This document shows, one piece after another, positions 22,870-54,705 of a DNA stretch of 64,000 bases (position 1 is the stretch's first letter; every line of letters begins with the position of its first letter). Below the pieces are notes generated by a model. That model made no database searches, was not told the origin of the DNA, and saw only the letters and a program-made list of their open reading frames with translations. The position numbers and the translations under genes are program-made. Source of the stretch: Sisyra terminalis (Eukaryota > Arthropoda > Insecta > Neuroptera > Sisyridae); NCBI GenBank assembly GCA_958496175.1, contig OY292278.1, forward strand, positions 16,120,001-16,184,000, written 5' to 3'.

Positions 22870-23430
22870 AAATTCATTATTTTTTCTTACGTTAATTTCA
22901 TTGTTTTTCAATTGATTAAGGACAAGAATGTTCAGGTGTCCATCCCGTCTTTCCAAGTATTTCTGGGTGATCCATTTTATCTCTTGTTTTACCATTAACG
23001 TTTTCATGTCCTCATGTAGTTTGCAATTGTTAATGTACCAGAAGACATTCATTATTTGATGCAGTATTTTAAATTGGAACCTTTGGAGTATTTCAGAGTT
23101 GAAATTTGACGAAGTTCTCGTAGCTGGATCCCGCATACCCATACTAGTTTCAGCAATATTTTGTTAATCAAGAGTTAATTTTTCATGAAAAGAGTAGATG
23201 ACCTTTGGAAGATCCAATATATCCTTTTGAATTAATTGTTTAATACATGGTGAGCCCAAGTTAAACTGGTATTTTACCGTGTTTTTGTGGCAACATCAAG
23301 TTCTTGATGGTTACAGAGGGACATGTTCCTCTTTCCGAGATGAAGGTAACGTGCATTGATCTCTTGGAGTCAATTTTGACTTTCCATTTTCTAACCCAGT
23401 CTTCAATTTTGTTTAGGTAATTTTCGAGTG
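22870..23430 (-). pseudogene. Jockey-like RT fragment, decayed (unit B)
   Basis: Minus-strand homologue of 15895-16445: ILQRFQFKILHQIMNVFWYI, then NNCKLHEDMKTLMVKQEIKW and ITQKYLERRDGHLNILVLN. Frameshifts upstream. It retains slightly more C-terminal sequence than the unit A copy. Confidence 0.7.
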
Positions 23431-23826
23431 TCGCTGATGTATTTACGGAGGTTTTTGTGGTCGCTAAATTGATTTACATTAAATACTGTCCCTTGGATAT
23501 CATTCGTAGATCAACCCTGAAGCATTAGATGAAAGATAGGCCAACTTTGTGATATATTTATAGTTCATCATAAATATGCTACAGCCCATGTAAAGAAGGA
23601 AAGCTCAGAATGCGACTCGAAGGAAAAAAAAGTTCAGTACAGCAGATCTTGAGCACTTCATACTGGCACATACATTTGCTCATGAATAAGGTGGTTACAA
23701 AAAGAGTACCTTATTAATATGAGGACAATAATAACCACGTAGCTAAGAAATTCGATTGGTTAAATGTAATGCAGGTTGACTCATTTAATTGTAATTTTAC
23801 ATCTCTAAATTACAGAAATAAAATAA

Positions 23827-24611
23827 TCTATACTAATATATAAAATCCTTACGTCTGTCTGTACATTTCGATTTTGAACCTAATTTTAGAGTAAATATTT
23901 ATTTCAAGAGACCCTTATTCCAAATTTAACATTTTTAAAATTTTTGTCTGCCTGTCTGTCTGTCTGTCTGTGTGTCCCGATTTAACTAAGGAACGGAACA
24001 ACCGAATTTAATAAAATTTGGTATTAAGATGAAAATAAGGATGAAAACAGAAGATTTTACTGTAGATAGGTGAATTATAAATCATTGAAAAGGTAATTAA
24101 AAGTAAGAAAATAAACTGTAAAAATATTTTTAGTTGAACTGATAAAAAGCACAGTAAATTAAAACCTTAAAACCTTTATTTTTATTAGACAAATAGTTGA
24201 TGTTAGTAGAGATGTTAATAGAAATTCCTACTAATATTCAAAATCTAGACCCTTAACTTCTGTTATTTCAACGCGAGTATTTTGATAAGTTTCGACTTTT
24301 TTTAGTCATAATTAAGACCGACTTTATTTATATATAGATGCTGATGATTGATTTACGGATTATTTGGTCCACGGTAGGTGAACCTATCGCAGCTATACGC
24401 AATAGACATACTCTTTTTAGATATTTATAAATATTTTTTGAAAATTAATAAATTAAATTCGACAAAGTAGTGTTTTTAAGTATGATTATGTTTTTCGTAA
24501 AAGAAATAAGAAAAATAAAAATTTCCATATACTACCACTACAAGGAGCAAACCTACAAAAAAAAACAATCAACACCAACGTTACGCAGACGAAGTCGCGG
24601 GGATCAGCTAG
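23827..24611 (+). mobile_element. Non-autonomous Helitron
   Basis: The 5' end TCTATACTAATATATAAA follows an A (23826). The 3' end reads GACGAAGTCGCGG then GATCAGCTAG and is followed by T (24612), giving the Helitron A|TC...CTAG|T insertion signature. It holds a CTGT microsatellite (about 23946-23974). It interrupts sequence that is continuous in unit A (around 16905), so the insertion post-dates the unit duplication. The open frame 24470-24670 spans its 3' end and is not a gene. Confidence 0.85.
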
Positions 24612-25081
24612 TTATTTTACAAAAATGGTGGCTTATTATATTGTATTCATTACAAATATGCATAATTTGAATCATTTGATTGATTTTTGTATCGCTATTA
24701 TATTTTATTTTCTATGCGAAAAGGAATTTGAAATCATTCTTATTTATGACTTTTTTATGTTTTAATTGTTCAAGGGGCCTATTGAGGAAACAAGTATAAT
24801 TGTAATAAAGCCTTATTTTTTTAATAACTTAAATAACCAAATATTTATTTTAGGTACACATTTTTTTAATTTGATTTTATTGTCAATATAAAGATGAAAA
24901 AGATATGAAGTGTTATTATTTCCTTTTTCGACGCAATAAAAATGGCAAGTGTTTCTATGCTGTTTGTCTCATATATAAGGAAGTTATTCCCAAACTGATA
25001 ACTAGTGTGGTTTGAAAGTGTTTCAATTTTTTATATTTATAACCATAAAAACCATTTTTAATCGCAAAATTAATTGAGAAC

Positions 25082-25622
25082 ATGATTTGGAAAGCAATTA
25101 TTTGCTTTGTGTCACTATTAACAGTGAACACAATTTTAGCGAAACATCTAAAAGATGATTGTGCCATTGCAAAGGAGCTTCTAGTGCAAGGTTTTTCTAA
25201 GCAATCATTGCCGAATTGTAAGTTTATAGGATAATTTTTTTTGAAGTATTACTTAAAATAAACATATTTTTTCAGGGGTTTGTTTGGTGAAAGCAGAAAG
25301 TGGTGGCAATACAGGTGTTAGAGGTGGCCCGAACAAAGATGGTAGTTACGATTTTGGTTTGTTCCAAATAAACAGTAGATATTGGTGCGGAATTGGTAAA
25401 GTGGCCGGTGACTGCAAAATCGATTGCAAAAGTACGTTTCCGATCAATTTTTTTTAAAAAAATTTAATTGCAATTTTGCTTGTAGATTTTTTGACCGATA
25501 ATATAACAAAAGCAGCGGCGTGTGCTAAAAAAATCTATAATCGCCACGGTTATAACGCCTGGGCTGGTTGGAGGGCTAAATGTCTTGGAAAACGTCTACC
25601 TGATTTGAGCAAATGCAAATAG
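25082..25622 (+). CDS. Lys5: c-type lysozyme, strongly basic
   Basis: GH22 lysozyme, tandem duplicate of Lys4. Exons 25082-25217, 25276-25431 and 25486-25622 join to 142 residues. [13 protein letters not shown] begins a ~20-residue signal peptide ending ILA. Eight cysteines, catalytic E53 (AESGG) and D71 (SYDFG) and the extra C-terminal Lys are present. Net mature charge is about +11 by count, the highest of the five, fitting an antibacterial role. Exon sizes are identical to Lys4 and intron phases are shared by all five genes. AATAAAA lies about 90 bp after the stop codon. Confidence 0.92.
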
Positions 25623-25722
25623 GATGATGGACATTTCTTTTATCAAATAACATAAATCGATAAAAAATGCAATGTTTTTTATAGTGAATACTTGAGAAAA
25701 TAAAATCAAGCAAATAATAAAA

Positions 25723-26544
25723 TTGAGCACGTATTCTGAATTTTTTATCTTTTGTAAAGATATTCAGTTTATATTGTCCTAGGTTCATATCACGTGTAGA
25801 ATACTTATAACACTTATTTTCATTGGTATTAAATTTCAAGAGAATTTATAGATAATAGCTTTCTTAAAAAAAAATTGCTATTTATGTTATCTGTGTTATT
25901 TTTTGTTTCGATAAACTGAATTTTTTTGAAGCTATTGAAGTAGATACTTAAGTTAAAATCTTTTCGATAAAATTAAATCATAATGAACTTCGTCAGCGAT
26001 ATTATTCCAATATTTTTTTTTCTTTTAAATAATGAAAAATTACATTTTTTCAATTATTTCTTAATATCTTTTTTTAACTTTCGAATTTTCTAAAGCAAAA
26101 AAAAATGATCTTTGTTTTTTCATCTATTTAACATTAACTATGATGTAAAGAGCTACTGATACGTGTTTCTATAAATCAAAGTTGAAAGAATCAGGTAGGA
26201 AATAATAAAATTTATATGAAAATTTGAACTATTCGGTGTCATTTTAAAAAGTTTTATAGTTCAAGTAAAAGAGGTTTTTAAAAAATATAAGGGATTATTT
26301 ATAAATATTACCATTGAGTAAACATAGTATGAAGTTTTAAAGTATAAAGTGTAAAGTGTAATTATGAGTTTGAAACAGAAATTCTTAAAGTTTAAATAAA
26401 ATATTTTCAGCGTCATTATTCCATCGATTCAAATTAAGTTTGTAAGCACAATGAAAAGAGATATGTCGGCGAAATATCTGTCATAAAGATTTATTGTTGT
26501 CATGTAGATAGAAAAAATATTTAAAACAAAATGTAACCACGTCG
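25723..26544. other. Gene-free interval downstream of Lys5
   Basis: AT-rich. A short degenerate AAGTATAAAGTGTAAAGTG tract lies near 26339-26358. No gene seen. Confidence 0.4.
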
Positions 26545-27290
26545 CTTCTATTGATAAAATGCAGTGAAAAGGTAAAAAATAAATTTATGAACTGAATCTT
26601 GCAGTACCAATGATAAAAAGGCGATATTAGTCAATGAATGAAAATCGTTGGTTATCTAGTAGTAGATCAAAGCGAGGGGTGAAATTTTAGTTAAAATTTG
26701 GCAATATGAAATATCCCTCGCTTTGATGTACAACTATAAAGCTTTCGATTCTCACTATATGACTAATATCGCCTCAATATCGATGCTACAATCGGTATAA
26801 AGATTTAGTTTATAAATTCATTTTTTTGGCCCTTTTAAGGCATTTTTTCCATAGTAGTGAGGTTTTTAAATTTTATTTTTATTTTTTTTCTTCTGTCTAG
26901 TATTTCAATATATTTATATTATCAATTTTGTCAATTATTGTCCCAGATTTGAACTAATTGTTGTCATTTATTGCAACTGTCATTTTAATGGTCATTCAAT
27001 TGACTCACTTTTATATACACCTGTGAAGGTAGGCAACAGGCGTTTTTTCCAAAGTGAAATAATGAATTAAATTAGAAATACAACGTGGTTATTAAATTTT
27101 ACAATGGTTTTATGCATTGTCTTCGAAAGCTGGTGTGCTAAAATTCAGCACGATAAAGTGCTGGGAAGTAGATGAAAAATGAGATTATAAGTTTCGTACC
27201 TTACAAACTAAGATTAAAGTGTTCTAATAGAAACGAAGTAATAAGAAGTGGATGTACAGATGTTTTGATAAATTTTCAATTCTTATACAG
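26545..27290 (+). repeat. Diverged block copy downstream of Lys5
   Basis: Resembles 10990-11600 (downstream of Lys3), including the boundary-like string CACCTGTGAAGGTAGGCAAC near 27018. It suggests the ancestral repeat unit extended past each lysozyme gene. The open frame 27172-27363 is inside it and not supported. Confidence 0.6.
26620..26773. mobile_element. Short MITE with ~60-bp terminal inverted repeats
   Basis: The 154-bp element starts GGCGATATTAGTCA and ends TGACTAATATCGCC, with arms pairing inward to GATCAAAGCGAGGG / CCCTCGCTTTGATG. A 5'-truncated copy ends at 11172. No transposase. Confidence 0.75.
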
Positions 27291-29090
27291 TAGTAGATTA
27301 CAAAGTGGTAGTATTTTGTCCTTTTTTCTGGATTTACTAATTTACATCCGTCTCACACGTTAGTCGGTTTTGAACAGGTATGGGGCTAATTGCCTCAAAA
27401 AAATCATGTTCTAAATTGTACTTTTTTTTCAAAATTAGATAAAATAGAAGTAATTTTTAATTCTTAGCAAAATTGATGTGAAGAAATCCGGCAGAATCTT
27501 TTATTTTTTAATCGTTTTTTGCATGGGGAAAGGGATCACTTGTAGATATTACCAGCTATTACCTGTGAATGCAAAATTCCAAATTATTACAAAACATAAG
27601 AAAAACTAAACTATTTTTTTAACTTTCTTCTTTATAACACCATAATTTTATTACAAAAATCAAGTAACAATTTGCTTCTGCAATTAGCCTAACGGCAGAT
27701 ATAATTCCGTGCATGGTTTAACCGTAAGTGCATCTTCCAGTACCGCATTTCCTTGGCGAAATTCAATAGATCAAATCAATACATTCTTTTTATTGGTATG
27801 TACTGAACTACAATCCATCTTCTTACATTTGTCTTCAAATTATTTATCAACTACTATGACTAATATATTCATTGCTTATGCACACCGCATTGCATTGATG
27901 TTTGGAACACTTATAAGTTAGTTTGGCTCATTGTTTTAAAGTTGACTGAATTTACAAAAGAACTGAATTTTGTTTGACTAGAATTTTCTTCAGGATTTTT
28001 GGAAATCGTTTCATGCTTTTCCAGATGATAATTTGGGGAAATTGCTATTCTTAGGTTCCTTTTTTATGTCTTAAAAAAATGTTCCTTAGATATAGTCTTT
28101 TCTTTTCCATAAAATGTATTTATTCATCGTCTACTAGTTAAATAAGCAAAAGGGTAGAGTATTTAAAAATATTTTTTTTTTACCACCACAAAAAACTAAC
28201 TAGGTGGTTGATATAGTTACGTTTATAGATAAAATATTGAGAATCAAAGAATAAAAGACATTTTTTTTTCGAATAATAAATGGAATAAAGTTCCCAATAT
28301 GATTCTTCTTCTTTGCCTGATTTGCAATATTTGAAATTTAGCTCCATTTCACACTAAAACGGTTAAACCAAAATCTTGTTAAATAAAAAAGCCTTTATTA
28401 CTAAAACTTTTGAAACTTGTCGAGAGGCGGTGACACCATTCTTTGGTACAAAAACCAGCTTTTGAGGTCACAAAATAAGAGAATATTTCTTTTTATATCA
28501 TTCACTCCTCTATTTACCAATTGTTGAAATGATTCAAAAAAACGTCTTTAATAAATTAATTTTCTATTCGTCTTTTTAACGAAAACCTACTCATATAAAT
28601 AGCTCTTTAAGCTACAGTGTTGTATTGTTACATATATCTTATTATTGGCTGATAACTTATGAAGGATTACTGATTAGATTTGACTGCATTTGATGCTTTT
28701 GGAGGTCATAAGTCTTTGAGTTTGAATATAATGTACGAATTTTTTTTATGAAAAATTGAAAATCAAATGAAAACAAAATTTATTTCGTTTCCTTAAAACG
28801 GTTCGTTACTTTAATTACAATAAAGGAGTTTTGAAAACTATACGTTACTTAATTGCTAATGTAAAAATATTTCATATTGATAATTACTGATTATTAAAAT
28901 TTGAAATTATCTTAACTTCCAAGCGTTAAATAATTCCTTTGACTAAAAAAAATAAATTTTTACTCAATTCAATGTCAGACTATAATTTTCCACAAAGTAA
29001 TTTATCACATAAAATATATAGTGTTAATGCATCAAAACAACTTCAAATTGTTTATTTTGCTTGATTTTTAATTGATTTTGTGCAAGATTT
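27291..29090. other. Gene-free spacer between lysozyme and maltase clusters
   Basis: About 1.8 kb of AT-rich DNA. A 70-codon open frame at 27709-27921 has no recognisable features. This is the boundary of the two gene clusters. Confidence 0.4.
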
Positions 29091-29093
29091 CAT

Positions 29094-29102
29094 TATAAAT
29101 AG
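29094..29102 (+). promoter_or_regulatory. TATA box of M1
   Basis: TATAAATAG predicts a cap site near 29125, 35 bp before the chosen ATG (29160). This would place the out-of-frame ATG at 29120 outside the mRNA. Confidence 0.55.
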
Positions 29103-29123
29103 AAATAATCAACTACAACATGA

Positions 29124-32043
<2,920 letters not shown>

Positions 32044-32106
32044 ATTATTTAAGTAAAAAACGGCTAAATAATTGTTGAAAACTCTTTATAACTATAAGAA
32101 AATAAA

Positions 32107-39929
<7,823 letters not shown>

Positions 39930-39934
39930 CTATC

Positions 39935-41250
39935 TTAAGGAAATTTTTTACTAAGAATAAGAAGAAATATTTATTTGATTTGAGAAAGATCTGTAAAATA
40001 TATTTTTTTTATGAAACTATTTGTTTTATAACGTATAAATATACTTTTCCTTTTTGAAATATAAATATTTACTTCATGTGTTCAAATATTTTAGTTGTAT
40101 GGTTTAAAAAGAAAATATTAGCTAAGAGCTTATTATTATTATTATTATTATTTTTATAAAAACATTTTCAGACAGCTTTAAGAATGGTATTTTTTTAAAT
40201 ATATAGTTTTATATATCATGAATTTGTTTTATTGGTGATGTTTAATATTTAAATTGGAAATGCGAATAGAAAATCTTAAATGTGTTCTATTGTAAATCAG
40301 GGTTTCTTAAACTTTTTGGAGTGAGGACCACAAAATATTGACAAAAATTTTGGGATACTCATAAGCATTACTGGCGAATATTTTTTTCTATCAATTACTT
40401 ATAGTACTATTTAGCTAAACTCTCTTAGGCCAGTACCTAAATAAATGAAGTAGTTTTGAACTTAAAGCTTTTTGGTAGAATGTACTACTGACATGATCCC
40501 TAAGTGCATTTTTATACTGAGGATCATTATTTGCTTAAAATTTAATACGAAAATAAAAAATATATACTTTTCAACTCCTCAAAAATTTCGCATATATACT
40601 AAAATGAATTTAATTGAAAACTATTTCGGTAGAATTACTATTAAATTTAAATTACTGTTAAAACTTCAAAACGACAATTCTTTTAATAAAAAATACCATA
40701 TTTTATTTCTAAAATATGCTTTCAAGAAACACATTAAAGGTCTATAAAAACCAATATTAATAAATGAGGTATAATTTCAAAAAAAATATTTCTGCTGTTA
40801 TATAATGACTTTGTTTTACGCAAATCGAAAAATAATTGCTTTGTGCTCTTTAAATCATGTATAAGTTTATAAGTCGGTGTCAATTTATTATTTAAAACCA
40901 ATTATATCGGAGTTTATTGATATAAGTCAATATAAGTTCTTATTTTTTTTTTTAATAACAATCACTTAATATTAAAATTCAGTAGTCAATTCAAATTCCC
41001 TCTAAGACGTATAATAATATGTTACTTAATGTTTGTATGAATATATTAATATCCTTGATTTTTTTATTAACAAAACAATAATATATCGACGGAAAACTTA
41101 CTACTAATAAAATGAATCACCTTTATATAAAAAGTGAACAATTAGATATACTTTAAACACAGATGTTATTATTTCAACAAATAACCATGAAAAGAAAAAT
41201 TCAACAAATAAATTTACAAATATATCACATTGCTAGTTCATCCAAATTTG
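39935..41250. other. Gene-free interval between M2 and M3
   Basis: Contains a (TTA)n microsatellite near 40131-40151. A possible hAT left end at 40298 (CAGGGTTTCTTAAACTTTTT) has no matching right end that I could find. The open frame 40472-40747 is AT-rich and unsupported. Confidence 0.4.
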
Positions 41251-41259
41251 TATATAAAG
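41251..41259 (+). promoter_or_regulatory. TATA box of M3
   Basis: TATATAAAG predicts a cap site near 41282. It favours ATG 41293 over the in-frame ATG at 41281, which would lie at or before the cap. Confidence 0.5.
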
Positions 41260-41277
41260 AAGAGTAAAATGAATTAA

Positions 41278-43987
<2,710 letters not shown>

Positions 43988-45569
43988 TATTTAGGTTTCA
44001 CCTGTCCTTAGTAATGTATAACACCATTAATAATCTTTGGATGTAAAACAACAATGCAATAAATTGAAATGAAATAAAACAAAATTGGATAAAAAAAAAT
44101 TCTTTCAATGAATCAATGAAAATATATAAAATTTCAGTTAAAACTTTTGATCTATATAATAACTAATAATTGGGAAATTATAAAAAATATAACAGAAAAA
44201 ATTGAATAATTTTTTCTCAGCTTATAATATTCAAGAGCGTAAAGGATTATAGAAATCAAAATAAAAAATTTAAACCAAAATTAACGTTTTTAGCTTATAC
44301 AAATGATTTGCGAAAATATTAAACTAGTAATTATAAGACGCGGGAATTGGAAAATTTATATTTTCATCGAATCATTTGAAATTTTGGTCAAATGGACATT
44401 CATTTTCTCAAAATACTCTCAGTTAATAGCTAGACAAAATTAGGGGGTTGGTTTTCATTGCAAAGAAATTTGAAAATAATGATTCTTTTTACAGAACCTA
44501 ATAAATTTTTGGTAAATTATTTGCAAGTTTATTGATTATGAAAATGGTAGGTGTTTTGGTCGGATAGTTAGTGGGCTATAATGGGATTTAAATATGAAAA
44601 AAAAAATTTGGAGGTTGGATAACTTAATTTGGTTTTCCCGTAGGAAGATTTAAGATAACCCAATAATCAGGTGTATAGAAACTTAATCTTTTGAGTGATT
44701 ATTTTTAAAATCTTTGAAGGCTACCAGTAGTGGATTTAGGTTTTTAGTTTGGCAAGGAATATGGTCCCTGAGGGAAGGTTTTATTAAGGTAAACATTAGA
44801 AGAAGAAGAGCGAGTTTCTTAGAAAACTATTCACTTATTATTCAACGGTTTCTTCTTCAAATTCTTCAAATTTAGTTTAGTTTAATATTTGTAAAGGGAG
44901 AACTCATATGCTTTGGGGCATGGTTCCCTTCGGGGTAAATGGATCCTTTTTTTATCTTCTTAATTTAACCACTGTTACCGATGTATGGTGAATTATGCGG
45001 TTATTGTTGGGAGTGTTCTAAATTTATCAGGATCTACTAGAAGGTCTTTCTACTATGATTACGTTCATTTGCTTATAGTCTTGCGAACTTAAATCTACGA
45101 GCTTTTCCACCACTTCAGTCGAGCGGATTAGGTGATTACTCACATTTCTCTGAAGGTTATTTTTGTATTATTAATTTTTCCACGGTAAAGTGGTGCACGA
45201 TATGTCCAAAAAACCTTAGGATTTGTTCATATATTAGCAAAGAAGGTCTTCCGACTGGCATGGTTTCGTTTCAGTAGGAAACAGCTAATTGGAATTTGTT
45301 CTTCTGGCCCTTTTTAGATCTGCAACATTTTCCTTTATATTCACATTTCACAAGCATAAATTTGTGGTCGAATACTTGCGCGATGCGAAAACAATTCATG
45401 TATTCGAAGCATAAGAAAAATCAGCGAATTAACTAATCTGATTTCAGTGGCTTCCTTCCCAACCTGAGTATCTTATTTCCCTCATCCCCGAAAGCTTCTA
45501 CTGTAGAATGCCATAATGAGCTTAAAATTTATCAAAACAACTATCTTTATCATACTATTTAACTAAGCC
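43988..45569. other. Gene-free interval after M3
   Basis: AT-rich, then more mixed composition from about 44690. No coding family recognised. It may include old transposon sequence. Confidence 0.35.
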
Positions 45570-45819
45570 CAGTGGCGGATTTAAACATTTGCCGCCAGTA
45601 GGCTATTCAATTTTTGCTGCCCCTACAGACCTCTGAAATTCCAAACCCTATTTCGCAATTAATTAAATTTATTCTATCAATACAATGGCAATTTGTGTTT
45701 TATCGCTGTTGTAACATCAATTTTTTCTGTGATAAGCAAATTTTGAGGCCCAAATTGCCACCCCCTAAAATTGACCGTCCTAGGCTTCGCCTACTTAGCC
45801 TGCTGGTAAATCTATGATT
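45570..45819. mobile_element. hAT-like element remnant
   Basis: The left end CAGTGGCGGATTTAAAC matches the terminus of the hAT element at 56235. The right end GGTAAATCTATGATT is a diverged inverted counterpart. The interior resembles the CCGCC/GGCTT-rich ends of that element. No clear target duplication. The open frame 45614-45817 lies inside and is not a gene. Confidence 0.5.
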
Positions 45820-48252
45820 AAACCAGGTCTAAAGTATTGGTTAGAAAATTATATTTTTTATCGAATGCAATAATGGATCGATGCTCAGATAAGGGTTGAT
45901 TTTACAGTTGATTTAACAGTTCACGAACTAACCAAATATAACGGTAAATATTGTTTACAGTAAATCTTTTGATAGTGTTTAAAGATCATCTTTTTCCATT
46001 CTTCAAAATTTTTACCTGTTGAAAAGAACTTCGGATTTTATCTATCGATTTACTAAGGGAATTTTGGAAGTATTTATTTTTTTTCAAGCCAAACTTAAAT
46101 AGTTCTTTGAAGATAAGAATTTATCCTTCTTATCCTTTAACATTCCTTTAATAATCTGAAGCATTGTTCAAACCATGTATAGCAAAAATCTCTTAAAAAC
46201 ACCTTCCAAAATACTACGACTACAGTGGTTGTATTTTTGTTGCACAATTTGTAAGCTGGATTTAAGTTATGTAATATCATCCTGTAGGTATTTTACATTT
46301 AATTTACGTAAGTTTTGTCCTTTGTGTGTATACATTTGGTAATAAAAAAATTAAAAATTCAAGGCAAAGATCTATTAGCATTGCAAAAACACATATAATT
46401 TTTGAAACGATATTTTCAAAAATTTCGTCAATATTTATGCACAATTTGGCTAAGTTTTTATAAAGTAAAAGCGATAAAATAGAACTTTTCAATAGGATTA
46501 TCGTTCTGAAAAATTTCTAAAATATCAAGAAAAACGTCAGGATAGTGATCAATTATTAAGAAAAATTAATAAATTTTATTACAAAATTTTAACGGCATTC
46601 ATTAAAACGGTAATTCTACTATAAGCTCTCAACAACAACGAAAAATCCATACGTACAATGATTCATTGCGCTGTTCATAATTGAAATGTACTTTTATATA
46701 AGTAATGATAGCAGGAATTTTATGTGAAATCATAATTATTAGAAATGCAATAAAAGAAAAAGTGTAAACAAACTGTGATTTATATCTCAATAATAAACAC
46801 TTGAACAATATAGGACAACGTAATGGAAAAATTACAAATAACTATAAGACTTTTATGAAGAGGTTTATAGCTTGGATTGAGAACGTTGAGTGCATTATTA
46901 ATAGATAGCATGCATATACGATAAAAAAAATACCAAAAAAATATTATATCGATACTACAAACTTTTCTTAGAAATTGCCGACAAAATACATGCTAGTATA
47001 TGACAAATTATATATTAATATTTGGGACTCAATTAAAGCTGATTAATGGAAGTCAGTCTTTAGCATTTAGAAAAATTCGATATTCAAGCTTTGTTATTAT
47101 AGATACAATTTTTTTAAGAATTTTAGAAGCTATTTCCTTTAAATCGCTTAGATCCCATAATTTTTTTACTTTGGGAAGATTCAGTAATTTTTTATATTTG
47201 TAATATAATGCTTTTGCTTTTATCAAGTTTTAATTTTCTTTTTAAAACGAACTATATTTTAAAGCTCGGATAAATTATATTATGATACCTGAACAAATAA
47301 AACCTTTGAAACCTTTTAAACTGCCAATTATGGCACAGGAGTATCCGATTACTTCGTGATTAGCTAGTGAAAAGTATAATTTTATGTTTTAGTCAACCTT
47401 CTTACTAAATATTACAAGATTACTAAGAATTAATGAACTCTACTATAAATCCAAGGATTATATAGTTTGATAAACAAGAGCATAAAATGGAAATTGTAAA
47501 TTAAAATATTGTTTGAACTAAACATTATCAAATATACCGAAGTATGGTAAGAATTTTGAAAGAAAAAAAACTTTTCAGTTATTGGATCATCTAGATTATA
47601 GACTAATAATTCAACCTATAAAATATAGTTATCTATTTAATACTATACCCTCAAGTAAAATGATTCCAGGTTTTTGAAATGCAATGAAATATTTTAAGCG
47701 ATTTGATTGTAAAATAGGCGTAAATGTGATAATATGATTTATCTATCAATCAATGTTTGTGACTGAACAAATAAGCATTAAATATAATATTTAAAATCTA
47801 CTTAGAGATAATCTTTCTAATACAAACAAACGAGAAGTTGCATTTCTAAGCTGGTATTAGTCTCAATTCTTATTTTAAATACACAAAGATTTTATTTTTG
47901 TGTTAAGTAGAGGTAAGTATAGTGTTTATGTATCAATTTTAATATCTACAATTACGGCTAGATCGGAAAAAAACTTCATGTAAAAAGTGTTATCTATTGC
48001 GACGAAAATTGCACCCCTGACAGCTTTGACAGCTTTATTGATTTGATAGAAACTTTGAAATCAAGTTCAACAATTTTTCTTCAGATGAAAAGGTTCCCTT
48101 ATATCGTTTAATTATTAGAAATAAAAGTAGCATTCAAAAGAAGGCCGATTAAAATAAATAAACGGACACTCATAAATTGGATATAAATTGATCCCTTTAA
48201 CTTAATATTTATGTTCCTTTTTAAGATATCGACAAATTAGCATTCATGAAAT
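45820..48252. other. Gene-free interval
   Basis: Very AT-rich. Open frames at 46304-46492 (minus) and 47000-47203 (plus) show no family features. Confidence 0.4.
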
Positions 48253-48468
48253 CAGGGGTGGCCAACCCAAATGATATTGTGGGGTACTTCGGAAATGCAT
48301 CATAACTCCGCTGGCCACTTTTGAAGTTAAATCTCCTATTCTCGATATTAAATTTTCACCACTCTGGTCATTATAAAATGTATATAATTTATAAAAGTTT
48401 GATGTATTTCACGGGTCGAAAAAATTGTCAAGGTGTACCTTTTGCGGTCCACGGGTTGGCCACCTCTG
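48253..48468. mobile_element. hAT-like MITE
   Basis: Ends CAGGGGTGGCCAACC and GGTTGGCCACCTCTG form good terminal inverted repeats with the CAGGGG start common in hAT elements. Interior is non-coding. Flanking 8-mers (CATGAAAT and ATAACCTT) do not match, so the target duplication has decayed. Confidence 0.65.
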
Positions 48469-48514
48469 ATAACCTTTGATTTAAACAAACAATGAATAAT
48501 TAATCCATCTTTTA

Positions 48515-48921
48515 TCTACATATATAAAATTGTTTTGATGGTTTGTGTAGATTTCAAAAACTCAAAAAGTTCTGCATCGATTTAGCTCAAATTTTGTCAC
48601 GATATACAATCTGCTTCAAAAATTGTTTTTATATTTTTCTTACGTCAGTAACATACCTGCAACTGCAAGAAAATTATTTTTTCAACGGTCAATACAATAG
48701 CCGCTCCGTCAATACTTCATTGTTATAATCATGCAGTGATTTTTAGAGATAGAGCAAATTTTCGTAATTGATAAATTAATACATTTAAGGTAAGTTATAA
48801 TTGGTACAGCGAGGAATGCTGCGGGACGATAAGGGAACTTTTTTTTTCTAAATTCAATTTCTTTATTTACAACCAATGACAACCATAAGCTGGCAGGACA
48901 AAGTCTGCCGGGGTCAGCTAT
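48515..48921 (+). mobile_element. Degenerate Helitron-like element
   Basis: A|TCTACATATATAAAAT at the left resembles the 5' end of the Helitron at 23827. AGTCTGCCGGGGTCAGCTAT at the right resembles its 3' end, but with CTAT in place of CTAG. The open frame 48543-48728 lies within it and is not a gene. Confidence 0.5.
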
Positions 48922-54701
<5,780 letters not shown>

Positions 54702-54705
54702 TAAA

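Larger units (their letters stand above)
19439..25722 (+). repeat. Tandem unit B: repeat block plus Lys5
   Basis: Second copy of unit A (12850-18050), beginning CATGCGCCTGTAACGGTAGG at 19441 and ending CAAATAATAAAA in the Lys5 3' flank. It is longer because of a Helitron (23827-24611) and extra sequence at about 22290-22860. The copies look older in the middle than in the foldback/mariner portion. Confidence 0.85.

Noticed and set aside
29120..29122. Upstream ATG before M1
   Set aside because: Out of frame with the maltase and, from the TATA box at 29094, probably at or before the cap site. The in-frame ATG at 29160 starts the signal peptide.
40298..40480. Possible hAT element starting CAGGGTTTCTTAAACTTTTT
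   Set aside because: Only one end visible; no matching inverted end or target duplication in the following 900 bp.
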